Assembly: GCF_964019385.1 (NCBI RefSeq)
Contig: NC_088644.1
Location: 42,123,624-42,187,623, forward strand
DNA: 64,000 nt
Direction of reading: 5' to 3'
Source: Sycon ciliatum
Lineage: Eukaryota; Porifera; Calcarea; Leucosolenida; Sycettidae
The notes beneath the pieces are model-generated. The model was not told the origin of the DNA, searched no databases, and saw nothing but the letters and a program-made list of their open reading frames with translations. The position numbers were made by a program, and so were the translations under genes. Position 1 is the stretch's first letter; every line of letters starts with the position of its first letter. This document shows, piece after piece, positions 11,248 to 21,240 of this stretch.

Positions 11248-11928
11248 CTAATTCTCACCCGACTCCTCGTCCATCTCATCATCCTCTTCCTCGTTCCGCT
11301 CGTCATCCTCACGATCATTATCACTACCATCATCTGCCTCGTCCTCTGTCTCCTCACCAACCGTTTCGTCATCCAATTGCTCTTCTTGCTCTTCTATCCT
11401 CTGATCACCTGTCTCATCCTCCGTTTCTGTACAGACCACTTGTCTCCCATTTGCTAGCTGCTCGTCCCGTGAGCGGAGTTGTTCCTCCAGCTCCGCTTCA
11501 CTCACTGACTCATGATCCTGCTCGACCTTCTTTCTGTTGGTATTGTCCACAACGCGCGGTCCTTGGCCGTTTCTGGCATAAATATCTGTGGAGTAGTTTG
11601 CTGTTGCCCTCCGAGGTCTCTGGATTAATGTGGGAGCCGTGGCAATTCGTGTGAGAGTTGGTGATGCCAGCGCGGGTGTAGGTGGGTCCACTGCAGCCCC
11701 CGCCACAAGAAGAGCCGGTGGCGGTTCTGGTGGTGGCAAGGGCAACGGTGGTGCTGCTGGAGTTGGTAACTTGGGCAGCCTAGCCCTCTCACACGGTACC
11801 GCATTTTGTGTTGGCTCAGTCTGTACCACTGGCACAGGGGGTGGGTTCTTGCGCGGTCGGCCACGATTCGGCCGCTTGGATTTAGCTGCATCCGGCAGAA
11901 TATGCAGTGGTACATGATCTGGCGTCAC
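11248..11928 (-). CDS. Hypothetical proline-rich, acidic-tail protein, possibly a retroelement end
   Basis: A 226-aa ORF. The N-terminal part carries RPNRGRPRKNPPP (AT-hook-like GRPRK), a Pro/Ala-rich middle, RPRRATANYSTDIYAR, and a C-terminal half rich in Glu and Asp. The RRATANYSTD kind of motif occurs near the C-terminus of LTR-retrotransposon polyproteins, so a retroelement tail is possible. No protease, RT or integrase is adjacent. I cannot tell a host gene from a relic. Confidence 0.3.
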   Translation of the reverse strand: MTPDHVPLHILPDAAKSKRPNRGRPRKNPPPVPVVQTEPTQNAVPCERARLPKLPTPAAPPLPLPPPEPPPALLVAGAAVDPPTPALASPTLTRIATAPTLIQRPRRATANYSTDIYARNGQGPRVVDNTNRKKVEQDHESVSEAELEEQLRSRDEQLANGRQVVCTETEDETGDQRIEEQEEQLDDETVGEETEDEADDGSDNDREDDERNEEEDDEMDEESGEN

Positions 11929-12073
11929 AGGTCATCAGTGCGCCATGTTAATAATTATCTTGATAATGGAATTTGATCATAGGAGATAGGACAGAAGTGG
12001 AACGTATAATTATACCCACATAATTATATTATTACGCGTGCTGTGGTATTATTATTATTATTATTATTATTCT

Positions 12074-13567
12074 AACTGGTTTTGAGGGAAAGAGACAAAC
12101 GGGAAAAGTCTGAAGAAAAAATCGACTGTCACCACCAGGACTCGAACCAGGGACCCTCGCTTGTAGCCAGCGATGCTCTAACCACTGAGCTATGGTGTAG
12201 TCGTCATCCAAGCAGAGACCGTTCAACGTTTTCTTCAGACTTCGTAACTCACACTTCCTGTGAATCCACACAGGCGGGTGGGACGCAGCCCTCACTGTAC
12301 CCACACACTTCACGTACAAACTAGCACGCGGGGAGCCCCAAGTCATAAAATACTAACTGGTTTTGAGGGAAAGAGACAAACGGGAAAAGTCTGAAGAAAA
12401 AATCGACTGTCACCACCAGGACTCGAACCAGGGACCCTCGCTTGTAGCCAGCGATGCTCTAACCACTGAGCTATGGTGTAGTCGTCATCCAAGCAGAGAC
12501 CGTTCAACGTTTTCTTCAGACTTCGTAACTCACACTTCCTGTGAATCCACACAGGCGGGTGGGACGCAGCCCTCACTGTACCCACACACTTCACGTACAA
12601 ACTAGCACGCGGGGAGCCCCAAGTCATAAAATACTAACTGGTTTTGAGGGAAAGAGACAAACGGGAAAAGTCTGAAGAAAAAATCGACTGTCACCACCAG
12701 GACTCGAACCAGGGACCCTCGCTTGTAGCCAGCGATGCTCTAACCACTGAGCTATGGTGTAGTCGTCATCCAAGCAGAGACCGTTCAACGTTTTCTTCAG
12801 ACTTCGTAACTCACACTTCCTGTGAATCCACACAGGCGGGTGGGACGCAGCCCTCACTGTACCCACACACTTCACGTACAAACTAGCACGCGGGGAGCCC
12901 CAAGTCATAAAATACTAACTGGTTTTGAGGGAAAGAGACAAACGGGAAAAGTCTGAAGAAAAAATCGACTGTCACCACCAGGACTCGAACCAGGGACCCT
13001 CGCTTGTAGCCAGCGATGCTCTAACCACTGAGCTATGGTGTAGTCGTCATCCAAGCAGAGACCGTTCAACGTTTTCTTCAGACTTCGTAACTCACACTTC
13101 CTGTGAATCCACACAGGCGGGTGGGACGCAGCCCTCACTGTACCCACACACTTCACGTACAAACTAGCACGCGGGGAGCCCCAAGTCATAAAATACTAAC
13201 TGGTTTTGAGGGAAAGAGACAAACGGGAAAAGTCTGAAGAAAAAATCGACTGTCACCACCAGGACTCGAACCAGGGACCCTCGCTTGTAGCCAGCGATGC
13301 TCTAACCACTGAGCTATGGTGTAGTCGTCATCCAAGCAGAGACCGTTCAACGTTTTCTTCAGACTTCGTAACTCACACTTCCTGTGAATCCACACAGGCG
13401 GGTGGGACGCAGCCCTCACTGTACCCACACACTTCACGTACAAACTAGCACGCGGGGAGCCCCAAGTCATAAAATACTAACTGGTTTTGAGGGAAAGAGA
13501 CAAACGGGAAAAGTCTGAAGAAAAAATCGACTGTCACCACCAGGACTCGAACCAGGGACCCTCGCTT
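12074..13567 (-). repeat. Tandem array of a 281-bp tRNA-derived SINE-like unit (5.3 copies)
   Basis: Five full units with period exactly 281 bp, plus a partial sixth cut at 13567 by an ATT tract. The units translate identically, so they appear identical at the DNA level. On the minus strand each unit has a Pol III A box (TAGCTCAGTGGTTAGAGC) and B box (GGTTCGAGTCC). The array is flanked on both sides by (ATT)n. The same unit occurs at 17580-18016 (plus strand) and 18262-18650 (minus strand). Confidence 0.85.
12129..12200 (-). other. tRNA-like head of SINE unit (repeats at +281, +562, +843, +1124)
   Basis: The D arm (GCTC/GAGC) and anticodon stem (TCGCT/AGCGA) are perfect. The T arm has TTCGAGT with one mismatched pair, and the acceptor stem has only about five pairs. 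The anticodon loop GGCTACA lacks U33; by position the anticodon would be CTA. This points to a SINE promoter head rather than a working tRNA. Confidence 0.6.
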
Positions 13568-13587
13568 ATTATTATTATTATTATTAT

Positions 13588-14942
13588 TACATGCTGTTTG
13601 ATACGTGCGGTCAGGTGTTGAAGGGTCCTACCAACGTACCGGCTACCACAATTCCGGCACTCAAATTGGTAAACCAAATGGCTCAAAAGATGGGATGGTA
13701 GGACGTCCTTCCTCACCATGAACGCACGTATCGTCGTGAATACAGGAATGAAGTGTGCTGCGAAGTATGTTTTCAGCACTAGCGTCTTGACTGCGCGGCA
13801 CATGGTCAGCGATGTGTTTCCTTTCCAAGGCAAACAAAGATAAATTGGGCATCGAGCAGGACCAACGCTCACTTCTTTCGATTTGTATGCTGTCTTCATT
13901 AGTTTGTTGAGTACATCTTCAGGGTATCCGTTCTTTAGAAACACAGACTAAGAATTGTAACTCCTCGCTGAGTTTACTCGGCGAGCAAATGCGCCGTGCC
14001 CTGTCAACTAGGTTCCGCACCAAATTCACTTTGTACTGGTAGGAGCAGTACGAATCATACACAATGTACTGCCCCGTGAACGTGGGCTTTCTGTATACGG
14101 AGGTAATGATATCATCATTCGATTTCTCAACCAATACGTCAAGAAACGAGAGTTTGTCGTCGTGCTCGTGCTCGCATGTGTATTTTAGAGACGGATGTAA
14201 GCTATTCAGATGATGAAGGAAGTGGTCGCACTGCTCCGTGGAATCAAAATACGTAAACGAGTCGTCAACGAACCGGACATCCAGCTCAGGCCACAGCGAC
14301 GCATCAATCAAGGACTCACAGTAACCAACAAAAATGTTTGCGAGCACTGGACCAAGTGGAGAGCCCATGGCTACTCCATCCACCTGTCGATACATAACAT
14401 CATCAAACGAAAACTCTACGCCCGTCGTGACGAGGGACATGAGTTTGCGAAAGGAAGGTTCAGGTATCCATGGTGTGTCAACGTCGCTATTACGATACAG
14501 TACATCTGAACATATGTCAATGGTCTCTTCTAAAGGCACATTCGTGAACAAACTCACTACATCGAAGGAACACAAGTGCGCACCGGAAGGAACTTTGTGG
14601 GTGCGTAGGAGATCTACGAACTCGAAGCTGTCTTTTACATTGTGCTTACAATAATGATCTTGTACGGCTCCCAAGATAACACAGAGCCACTTAGATACTT
14701 TGTATTGCGGTGAAGTCACCATCGATAATATGGGGCGCAGAGGACAATTGGCCTTATGTATTTTAGGGAGTCCATATAGACGCGGACGGGCGGAGCCTAT
14801 TGGTTTTATTCTCAGGAACTCCGAATTGGTGATTTCATTATCAGATTTTAATCCCGTGAACATCTCAAAGCACGACGTAAACTTAGTACAAACCATGATA
14901 TCATCATTACCCGACCAGATAAAGGCCGTGCCACAGTCATCA
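13588..14942 (-). mobile_element. Penelope-like element 1 (RT plus truncated GIY-YIG)
   Basis: Minus-strand PLE coding region in two frames. Bases 14896-13919 encode RT with RPRLYGLPKIHK, RPILSM, FDVVSLFTNVPLEETI, QVDGVAMGSPLGPVLANIF and FVDDSF. Bases 13944-13588 encode the C-terminus with LVYQFECRNCGSRYVGRT, a GIY-YIG nuclease start. The nuclease is cut after about 20 residues by the (ATT)n tract and SINE array. A frameshift near 13930 separates the two parts. PLEs retrotranspose by an RT related to telomerase, a statement from family knowledge. Confidence 0.8.
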
Positions 14943-15540
14943 TGAGTAGAGTAGAATACAAATCCAAAATGGCAGTCATCTTGAACGATGACTCCAAGTT
15001 CTTAAAACTCGGTCCAGTCTAAACCCATGATAAAACTGTAAAAGTCGAGAAATCTCTGATTCAGTATCTAAAGAAATTAAAATCTGATAATGAAATCACC
15101 AATTCGGAGTTCCTGAGAATAAAACCAATAGGCTCCGCCCGTCCGCGTCTATATGGACTCCCTAAAATACATAAGGCTATCCAAAGGAATTTCTGGCCAA
15201 GCTAATCAACGAAAAACCGGCGACAGACAAGCCGATCCAATTTGGACCTGACCTTTGCCCAGTGGTGCTCCGTTTACCCTGGGTTGGCGCCGGTTCTGCG
15301 CGCGTGGAGAAGGATGTTCGTGGTATCGTATGTCCATCTTATCCGTGCGTCAAGCTGTACGTCATATTTGGGACAGTGCGTGCATTCGGTGTGAAGAAGG
15401 ATGTTCTACCTACCCTTAGTAAAAGTAACCTTATCTATTTCTTTTAATGCCGACAATGTGAAGATCGGTATGTAGGTAGAACCCTTCAGCACCTGGGCGC
15501 GCGCATTCGTCAACATGTGCCGTTAAGTTTTGTTCCGCTT
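14943..15540 (+). pseudogene. Penelope-like element 2 fragments, head-to-head with PLE 1
   Basis: The plus-strand stretch around 15081-15180 repeats the PLE 1 RT start (EFLRIKPIGSARPRLYGLPK) in the opposite orientation. Then, after a jump, 15340-15540 gives RAFGVKKDVLP, a stop, and DRYVGRTLQHLGARIRQHV from a GIY-YIG end. The catalytic RT core is missing and there are several stops. Confidence 0.7.
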
Positions 15541-15547
15541 GATGCGC

Positions 15548-16618
15548 GTGAGTAGATTTCCGTAAGGTCTTTGATAGGGTTTGGCACAAAGCGCAATTCA
15601 AGATTATGAGAGCGCATGGCATCGAAGCAAGAATTGTGGACCTGATTGAAGCGCTTTACGCTACTACTGAAGCTGCCATCGTTGTTGGATCCACTATCGC
15701 CGACTGGTTCACCTCGTCAGTGGGTGTCAGGCAGGGCTGTTTACTCTCGCCTTGTCTGTTCAACGTATTCCTGGAGTACATCATGTCTGACGCTTTGGAG
15801 GAGTTTGATGGGTCAGTATGTATCGGCGGCATGTGCGTGACCAACCTACGTTTTGCGGATGATATAGATCTAATCGCATCGTCTGTGGAAGAGCTGATGG
15901 ACCTGACCGAGCGCGTGGATACGAGTGCAACAAGACTAGGCATGCAGATCAATGCTTCCAAGACCAAGTCAATGGCAGCGCCGGAGGGCGGTCGTGATCT
16001 GGGGTGCATTCAAGTAGGCAATGAGTATCCCAGTTTAAATACTTAGGTGCCGTAATCACGTCGGATGGCAAGTCCGATGTGGAGATAAGAAGACGCTTAG
16101 CACTAGGGAAGCAAAAGATCATTGAGCATCAATTCATTTGGAAATCGCCATCACTTTCTTTGCCTACTAAATTTCGTTTTGTTAGGTCTATTGTGCTGGC
16201 GACTGTTTTATACGGATGCCAATCTTGGACATTATCTGCCTCATCAATGAGAAGAATTTCATCCTTCGAGATGAAATGCTTCCGCCGACTCTTAGGAGTA
16301 ACATACCACGACCGGCGTGCCAACCAATCTATCCTGGAAGAAATCGATGACATCATCGGAGCAAGGATGCGGCTAGCGAACGAAGTCAAGAAATTTAAGT
16401 TGATGTGGTTTGGCCATGTTACGAGACATGACGTTTTCTCCAAGCCCTTCCTGCAAGGATCAACTCCTGGATCTCGACCGAAAGGAAGGCCCGCGACATC
16501 ATGGATTTCTAACATTAAAAGTTGGACGAGTCTTCCCTTGCATGCTCTCTCTCATGCAGCACACGATAGAGTTGGATTCAGAGACATCATTCACAATTCT
16601 CTCGCTGATTAATGCCTC
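15548..16618 (+). pseudogene. LINE reverse transcriptase 3' half, one frameshift
   Basis: Reads VFDRVWHKAQF, then GVRQGCLLSPCLFNVFLEYI, LRFADDIDLIA and GMQINASKTKSM in one frame. A shift near 16030 leads to KYLGAVITSDGKSD, LYGCQSWTLS, FRRLLGVTYHDR, LMWFGHVTRHD and KGRPATSWI, ending at the stop at 16612. This is the C-terminal arrangement of RTE/CR1-like LINEs. The 5' half is absent and a (TACA)n tail follows at 16644. Confidence 0.7.
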
Positions 16619-16643
16619 TACGATCACCTTGTGATTATGAGTT

Positions 16644-16664
16644 ATACATACATACATACATACA

Positions 16665-16694
<30 letters not shown>
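16644..16694 (+). repeat. (TACA)n LINE tail
   Basis: About twelve TACA units immediately after the LINE ORF end, as expected for a LINE 3' terminal microsatellite. Confidence 0.9.
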
Positions 16695-16695
<1 letters not shown>

Positions 16696-16905
16696 CCGTA
16701 AGTTAGATCCTGAACTTTGCGTACAGAAAGAAAATGTGTTGTCGCTACAATTGTTTGGTGCTACGCCTCGTCGAGGTGTTAACAATGTAACTTAATTTGA
16801 TCATTATTTTCTTGTCACTATTATTATTTCCTTCGAGTTTTGTGTCGTGCTGAACTTGATAATTTTCCACCTTGTCACGAGTGTTGTTATCTCATATCTT
16901 TACGC

Positions 16906-16982
16906 TATATAAGTTGTAGTCTTTCCAACTTGAGCCATTCCCTGTATAATCCTTGATGAGAAGGGACCGAAAACGTTCGGAT
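16906..16982 (+). ncRNA. TATA box and degenerate hammerhead-like motif (PLE terminal region)
   Basis: TATATAAG at 16906-16913 lies 43 bp before ATCC-TTGATGA (16949-16959). Nine bases, GAA, AACGTT, C and GGAT follow, ending at 16982. Stem I (ATCC/GGAT) pairs and stem III is AAC/GTT. The conserved first core C is T and stem II is weak, so it is probably inactive. Confidence 0.4.
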
Positions 16983-17110
16983 ACTTTGACAAGTGCCTTA
17001 TTTTGACTGGATGTGTGTTTGCGTGGATACTTACGACCCAACACGTACCTTCGTTATTAAAGTATTATCCGCCTCCGACTTCTTGTAAAATTATTATTAT
17101 TATTATTATT

Positions 17111-17542
17111 TGAAACTCGGATGTTGAGCCATAAATACATGTGGAAAGGAAAAGGACATATGGGCTGCCGGTTAGCGCTACGGAGATGTGTTGAAGCTAG
17201 GTGTCAGGACATCGAATGTCTCAGTACTCTTGTCAGTTTTGTGCCTATTTATTGCACTTTCTGACTGTATATAGTATCCAGTTACAGTGATGGAGAGTTA
17301 CTCTTAACTCGTATCCATATGTCCTTTTCCTTTCCAAAATTATTATTATTATTATTGTAGAAGAGAAAAGGACATATGGATATGAGTTAAGAGTAACTCT
17401 CCATCACTGTAACATGATACTAGTTATTGCACTTTCTGACTGTATAAAGTATCATGTTACAGTGATGGAGAGTTACTCTTAACTCGTATCCATATGTCCT
17501 TTTCTCTTCTACATTTATTTATGGCTCAACATCCGAGTTTCA
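17111..17542. mobile_element. Nested foldback element between ATT tracts
   Basis: The outer arms (17111-17137 and 17516-17542) are perfect inverted repeats of 27 bp. Inside, 17357-17512 is a second hairpin with arms of about 65 bp differing at one base, around a loop of about 26 bp. A related single arm is at 17270-17335. The element is flanked by (ATT)n on both sides and has no ORF. Confidence 0.75.
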
Positions 17543-17579
<37 letters not shown>

Positions 17580-17582
<3 letters not shown>

Positions 17583-18016
17583 GAACGGCCTCTGCTGGGA
17601 TGACGACTACACCATAGCTCAGTGGTTAGAGCATCGCTGGCTACAAGCGAGGGTCCCTGGTTCGAGTCCTGGTGGTGACAGTCAATTTTTTCTTCAGACT
17701 TTTCCCGTTTGTCTCTTTCCCTCAAACCAGTCAATATTTTATGACTTGGGGCTCCCCGCGTGCTAGTTTGTACGTGAAGTGTGTGGGTTACAGTGAGGGC
17801 TGCGTCCCACCCGCCTGTGTGGATTCACAGGAAGTGTGAGTTACGAAGTCTGAAGAAAATGTTGAACGGCCTCTGCTGGGATGACGACTACACCATAGCT
17901 CAGTGGTTAGAGCATCGCTGGCTACAAGCGAGGGTCCCTGGTTCGAGTCCTGGTGGTGACAGTCAATTTTTTCTTCAGACTTTTCCCGTTTGTCTCTTTC
18001 CCTCAAACCAGTCAAT
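17580..18016 (+). repeat. Two SINE-like units, plus strand
   Basis: Two copies at 281-bp spacing of the tRNA-headed unit, in the opposite orientation to the 12-kb array. A and B boxes are intact. Bounded by (TTA)n tracts. Confidence 0.8.
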
Positions 18017-18035
18017 ATTATTATTATTATTATTA

Positions 18036-18168
18036 TTTTAGAATTGCGATCAACAGAACGAGCTGAACCGACATTTCACAAAGGCTTTTATTGTTTTCAA
18101 AAAATTCAAAAAATAAAAGCCTTTGTGAAATGTCGGTTCAGCTCGTTCTGTTGATCGCAATTCTAAAA
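18036..18168. repeat. Perfect 57-bp inverted repeat (hairpin)
   Basis: Arms 18036-18092 and 18112-18168 are exact reverse complements around a 19-base A-rich loop. It sits between ATT tracts next to the SINE units. Probably a foldback element or half of one. Confidence 0.85.
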
Positions 18169-18187
18169 CTATTGTCGCCTCGACGCC

Positions 18188-18219
<32 letters not shown>

Positions 18220-18261
18220 CTCTTTCCCTCAAACCAGTTAATATTATTATTATTATTATTT

Positions 18262-18650
18262 TTACTAGTTTGAGGGAAGGAGACAAACGGGAAAAGTCTG
18301 AAGAAAAAATTGACTGTCACCACCAGGACTCGAACCAGGGACCCTCGCTTGTAGCTAGCGATGCTCTAACCACTGAGCTATGGTGTAGTCGTCATCCCAG
18401 CAGAGACTGTTCAACATTTTCTTCAGACTTCGTAGCTCACACTTCCTGTGAATCCACACAGGTGGGTGGGACGCAGCCCTCACTGTACCCACACACTTCA
18501 CGTACACTCTAGCACGCGGGGAGCCCCAAGTCATAAAATCTTCACTAGTTTGAGGGAAAGAGACAAACGGGAAAACGGGAAAAGTCTGAAGAAAAAATTG
18601 ACTGTCACCACCAGGACTCGAACCAGGGACCCTCGCTTGTAGCTAGCTTA
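18262..18650 (-). repeat. SINE-like units, minus strand (1.4 copies)
   Basis: One full and one partial copy of the 281-bp unit. The partial copy has a short internal duplication (gggaaaac) and is cut by an ATT tract at 18650. Confidence 0.75.
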
Positions 18651-19318
18651 TTATTATTATTATTATTATCATGACATTCGGTGAAAAGAATTCGGGTGGA
18701 CACACCCATTCCCATAGCGCTGCACATCACATCCGAACCAGTTCCGTTATTTTTACAACGTTTCGGCACTTGGTCATCGTCAGGTAATAACAATGAATAC
18801 CGTGGAAGCCACACAAGAGCAGTATATACGCAGAGTGTAGCGCCAAAAAAGATGCGAATTATGTCACCTAGTATGCAGAAGGGGGGGGACAGAGAGAGAG
18901 AAAAGGCACAACTAGCACATCACGGAGGAGAAGCAGCAGAAGGTAGCGCGCATTGTGCTCTGTGAATGGCGTTACGCAGAGTGTAGCGCCAAAAAATAAA
19001 ATGATGCGAGTTATGTCACCTCTATACAGAGGGGGGGGGGGAGAGAGAAGGTGCAACTGTGCACATCACGGAGAAGAAGAGCGCGCCGTTGTACTCTAGG
19101 AAGTGAGGGTACATGCCAAATAATTATGGTGTTAATTCTAGCACAGGAGGGGAGCACGGAGCCCCATGAGGCAATGCACTATGAGGTTAAACTTCCATGC
19201 CAAACTGTTACCACCAGGGACGCGACGAGGCATCAGGAACAGAATGGATTTGAGTGACCCGCCTCATATTATAATTATTCAGTGATATTGAAGTAGCAGC
19301 AGGGGAAGCTGAGAAAAT

Positions 19319-20890
19319 TCACAACAAATCCCATCCAGTGCTTATGTTCACATGGGGCTTGGCATCACGAATCTCAATCGCCTCGCGCAGTTTGCGACGG
19401 GCTCGATCAGGCTCTCTTCCTATTACTTCAACTGCAGAGAATGCACTTTGCCCATAGTCAAGCTTACATCCAGGGTGAGTGGTATGAAAATGTTGGCCCC
19501 ATGGCTTGTCGAGTTCCTGGCGTCTTGCCTCACCATTATGTTCTTCCAGGCGAGTTTCCAGAAAGCGGCCAGTCTCACCAACATATTGTTCCGGACATTC
19601 TTTGCACTTCAGCTGATATACAACATTCTTCTGCATACATACATCCTGTCCCCCGGATATACACGAGATACACGGCCCCTTTGGGCGACCTCTCTTTTTC
19701 GGTTGTAGCGGATTTGCAGCCTTGACACATAGAGGAGGAACGAGGGCGGAGCGACACAATGTGCGCCTCAGGCTACCAGTGTGCTCATATACGACTCTAA
19801 CCGGAATTTTATACTTTCTGATTGCTTTATTCACTGCTTGATGTACTTTATCCGACTTATATGGAAGCTTTAGAAATGCGCAGCATGGGTTGGCATGGCG
19901 ACGACGCTTTGGCCTTATGAAGGCAGTGCGTGCCTCTTCAATGATTCTCTCTGGGTAATTGTTCAATCTTAATTGTTCATGAACCCTCGCTTCACTTTCT
20001 GCACGCATTCTGGTATTCGATGAGAGCCTCTGAGCTCTTAGGAATTGTGACGAAGCAACTGCCAATTTGATATGGTGGGGAACTGCCGAAGTATAATCAA
20101 TGAGTAGACCACTAGCACATGCCTTCTGGTACAGCTTGTATGCCAGCTTGTCTTCCTGGATCATAATGGTGATATCCATATAATTTATAGAGCCACTCAC
20201 CTCGCTGAGCTCATATGTGAAGTTGATACTTGGGTGTACAGAGTTGAAGTGCTGCACAAACCGCATCAAGCTCTCTCTGCCGTGGGTCCATAGCAGCAGG
20301 ATATCGTCGATGTAGCGTTTGTAGAGGAGCGGTACTAACGGAGAATCCTGCAGAAGCCTGGCCTCAACCGTATGCATGAATAGAATCGCAAATGGGGGTG
20401 CAAGATTGTTACCCATTGCAACCCCGTCCACTTGGTGATAGATCTGATGGCCGAATCTGAAATAGTTGTGGCTGAGAACAAACAGCAGCAGATTCCGTAC
20501 CCCGCTCACACTCAGCCCAAACATGTCAATCCGCTGGGAATACTGCTGCAGCATATCCACCACTGCCTGAACGCCCTCCCGAATAGGTATGCTCGGATAT
20601 AACCCGACTACATCCATGGACATAACAATGGTGCCATCGGGGGCGTTCAATCCCGGACATGCGTCACAGATGTGGGTTATTGCTTCCGTCGTGTTAGCCA
20701 GGTGGGCCGGGACAAATTGAATGAGCTGCTGTAGGATGCGCTCCAATACAATAGATACTCCAGTCGTTGGGCTGTCGCACGCTGCTACCACGGGTCGCAA
20801 TGGTAAGTTCTGCTTATGGTCCTTTGGAAGACCGTACCACTCGGGGAACTTCGTACTGCTTGGTAGGATTGACTTCAGGAGTACCCTCAC
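19319..20890 (-). CDS. PLE reverse transcriptase with GIY-YIG endonuclease, N-terminally truncated
   Basis: A 523-aa open frame. RT motifs in order: EWYGLPKDHK (res. 18-27), PLRPVVAACDSP, MSMDVVGLYPSIPIREG, QVDGVAMGNNLAPPFAILFM and KRYIDDILLLW. The C-terminal part has a Cys-rich CISCISGG...C segment, then VVYQLKCKECPEQYVGETGRF and LETRLEEH, a GIY-YIG nuclease as in EN(+) PLEs. No stop or frameshift breaks the visible part. The N-terminus expected upstream of the RT is missing where the ORF runs into the inverted arm, so it is a partial but well-preserved copy. Confidence 0.85.
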   Translation of the reverse strand: MRVLLKSILPSSTKFPEWYGLPKDHKQNLPLRPVVAACDSPTTGVSIVLERILQQLIQFVPAHLANTTEAITHICDACPGLNAPDGTIVMSMDVVGLYPSIPIREGVQAVVDMLQQYSQRIDMFGLSVSGVRNLLLFVLSHNYFRFGHQIYHQVDGVAMGNNLAPPFAILFMHTVEARLLQDSPLVPLLYKRYIDDILLLWTHGRESLMRFVQHFNSVHPSINFTYELSEVSGSINYMDITIMIQEDKLAYKLYQKACASGLLIDYTSAVPHHIKLAVASSQFLRAQRLSSNTRMRAESEARVHEQLRLNNYPERIIEEARTAFIRPKRRRHANPCCAFLKLPYKSDKVHQAVNKAIRKYKIPVRVVYEHTGSLRRTLCRSALVPPLCVKAANPLQPKKRGRPKGPCISCISGGQDVCMQKNVVYQLKCKECPEQYVGETGRFLETRLEEHNGEARRQELDKPWGQHFHTTHPGCKLDYGQSAFSAVEVIGREPDRARRKLREAIEIRDAKPHVNISTGWDLL

Positions 20891-21164
20891 TTCCTAGAGT
20901 ACAACGGCGCGCTCTTCTTCTCCGTGATGTGCACAGTTGCACCTTCTCTCTCCCCCCCCCCCCTCTGTATAGAGGTGACATAACTCGCATCATTTTATTT
21001 TTTGGCGCTACACTCTGCGTAACGCCATTCACAGAGCACAATGCGCGCTACCTTCTGCTGCTTCTCCTCCGTGATGTGCTAGTTGCGCCTTTTCTCTCTC
21101 TCTGTCTCCCCCTTCTGCATGCTAGGTGACATAATTCGCATCTTTTTTGGCGCTACACTCTGCG

Positions 21165-21240
21165 TATATACTGCTCTTGTGTGGCTTCCACGGTATTCAT
21201 TGTTATTACCTGACGATGGCCAAGTGCCGAAACGTTGTAA
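21165..21240 (+). ncRNA. TATA box and hammerhead-like motif in PLE 3 right arm
   Basis: TATATA at 21165, then at 41 bp TTAC-CTGACGA, T, GGC-CAAGT-GCC, GAA, ACGT, T and GTAA (21206-21240). Stem I (TTAC/GTAA) and a stem II (GGC/GCC) pair, with one bulged T at the helix base. The left arm (minus strand near 18745-18780) has GACC in place of GGCC, which weakens stem II. Confidence 0.45.

Noticed and set aside
12082..13448. Repeated 80- and 94-aa ORFs in the SINE array
   Set aside because: They overlap on opposite strands of a tRNA-derived repeat and have no domain or initiation context.
12074..13567. CRISPR-like regular repeats
   Set aside because: Units are 281 bp, contiguous, with no spacers, and carry Pol III boxes in a eukaryotic context.
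14334..14654. Plus-strand ORFs over PLE 1 and PLE 3
   Set aside because: They are antisense shadows of the PLE reverse transcriptase frames.
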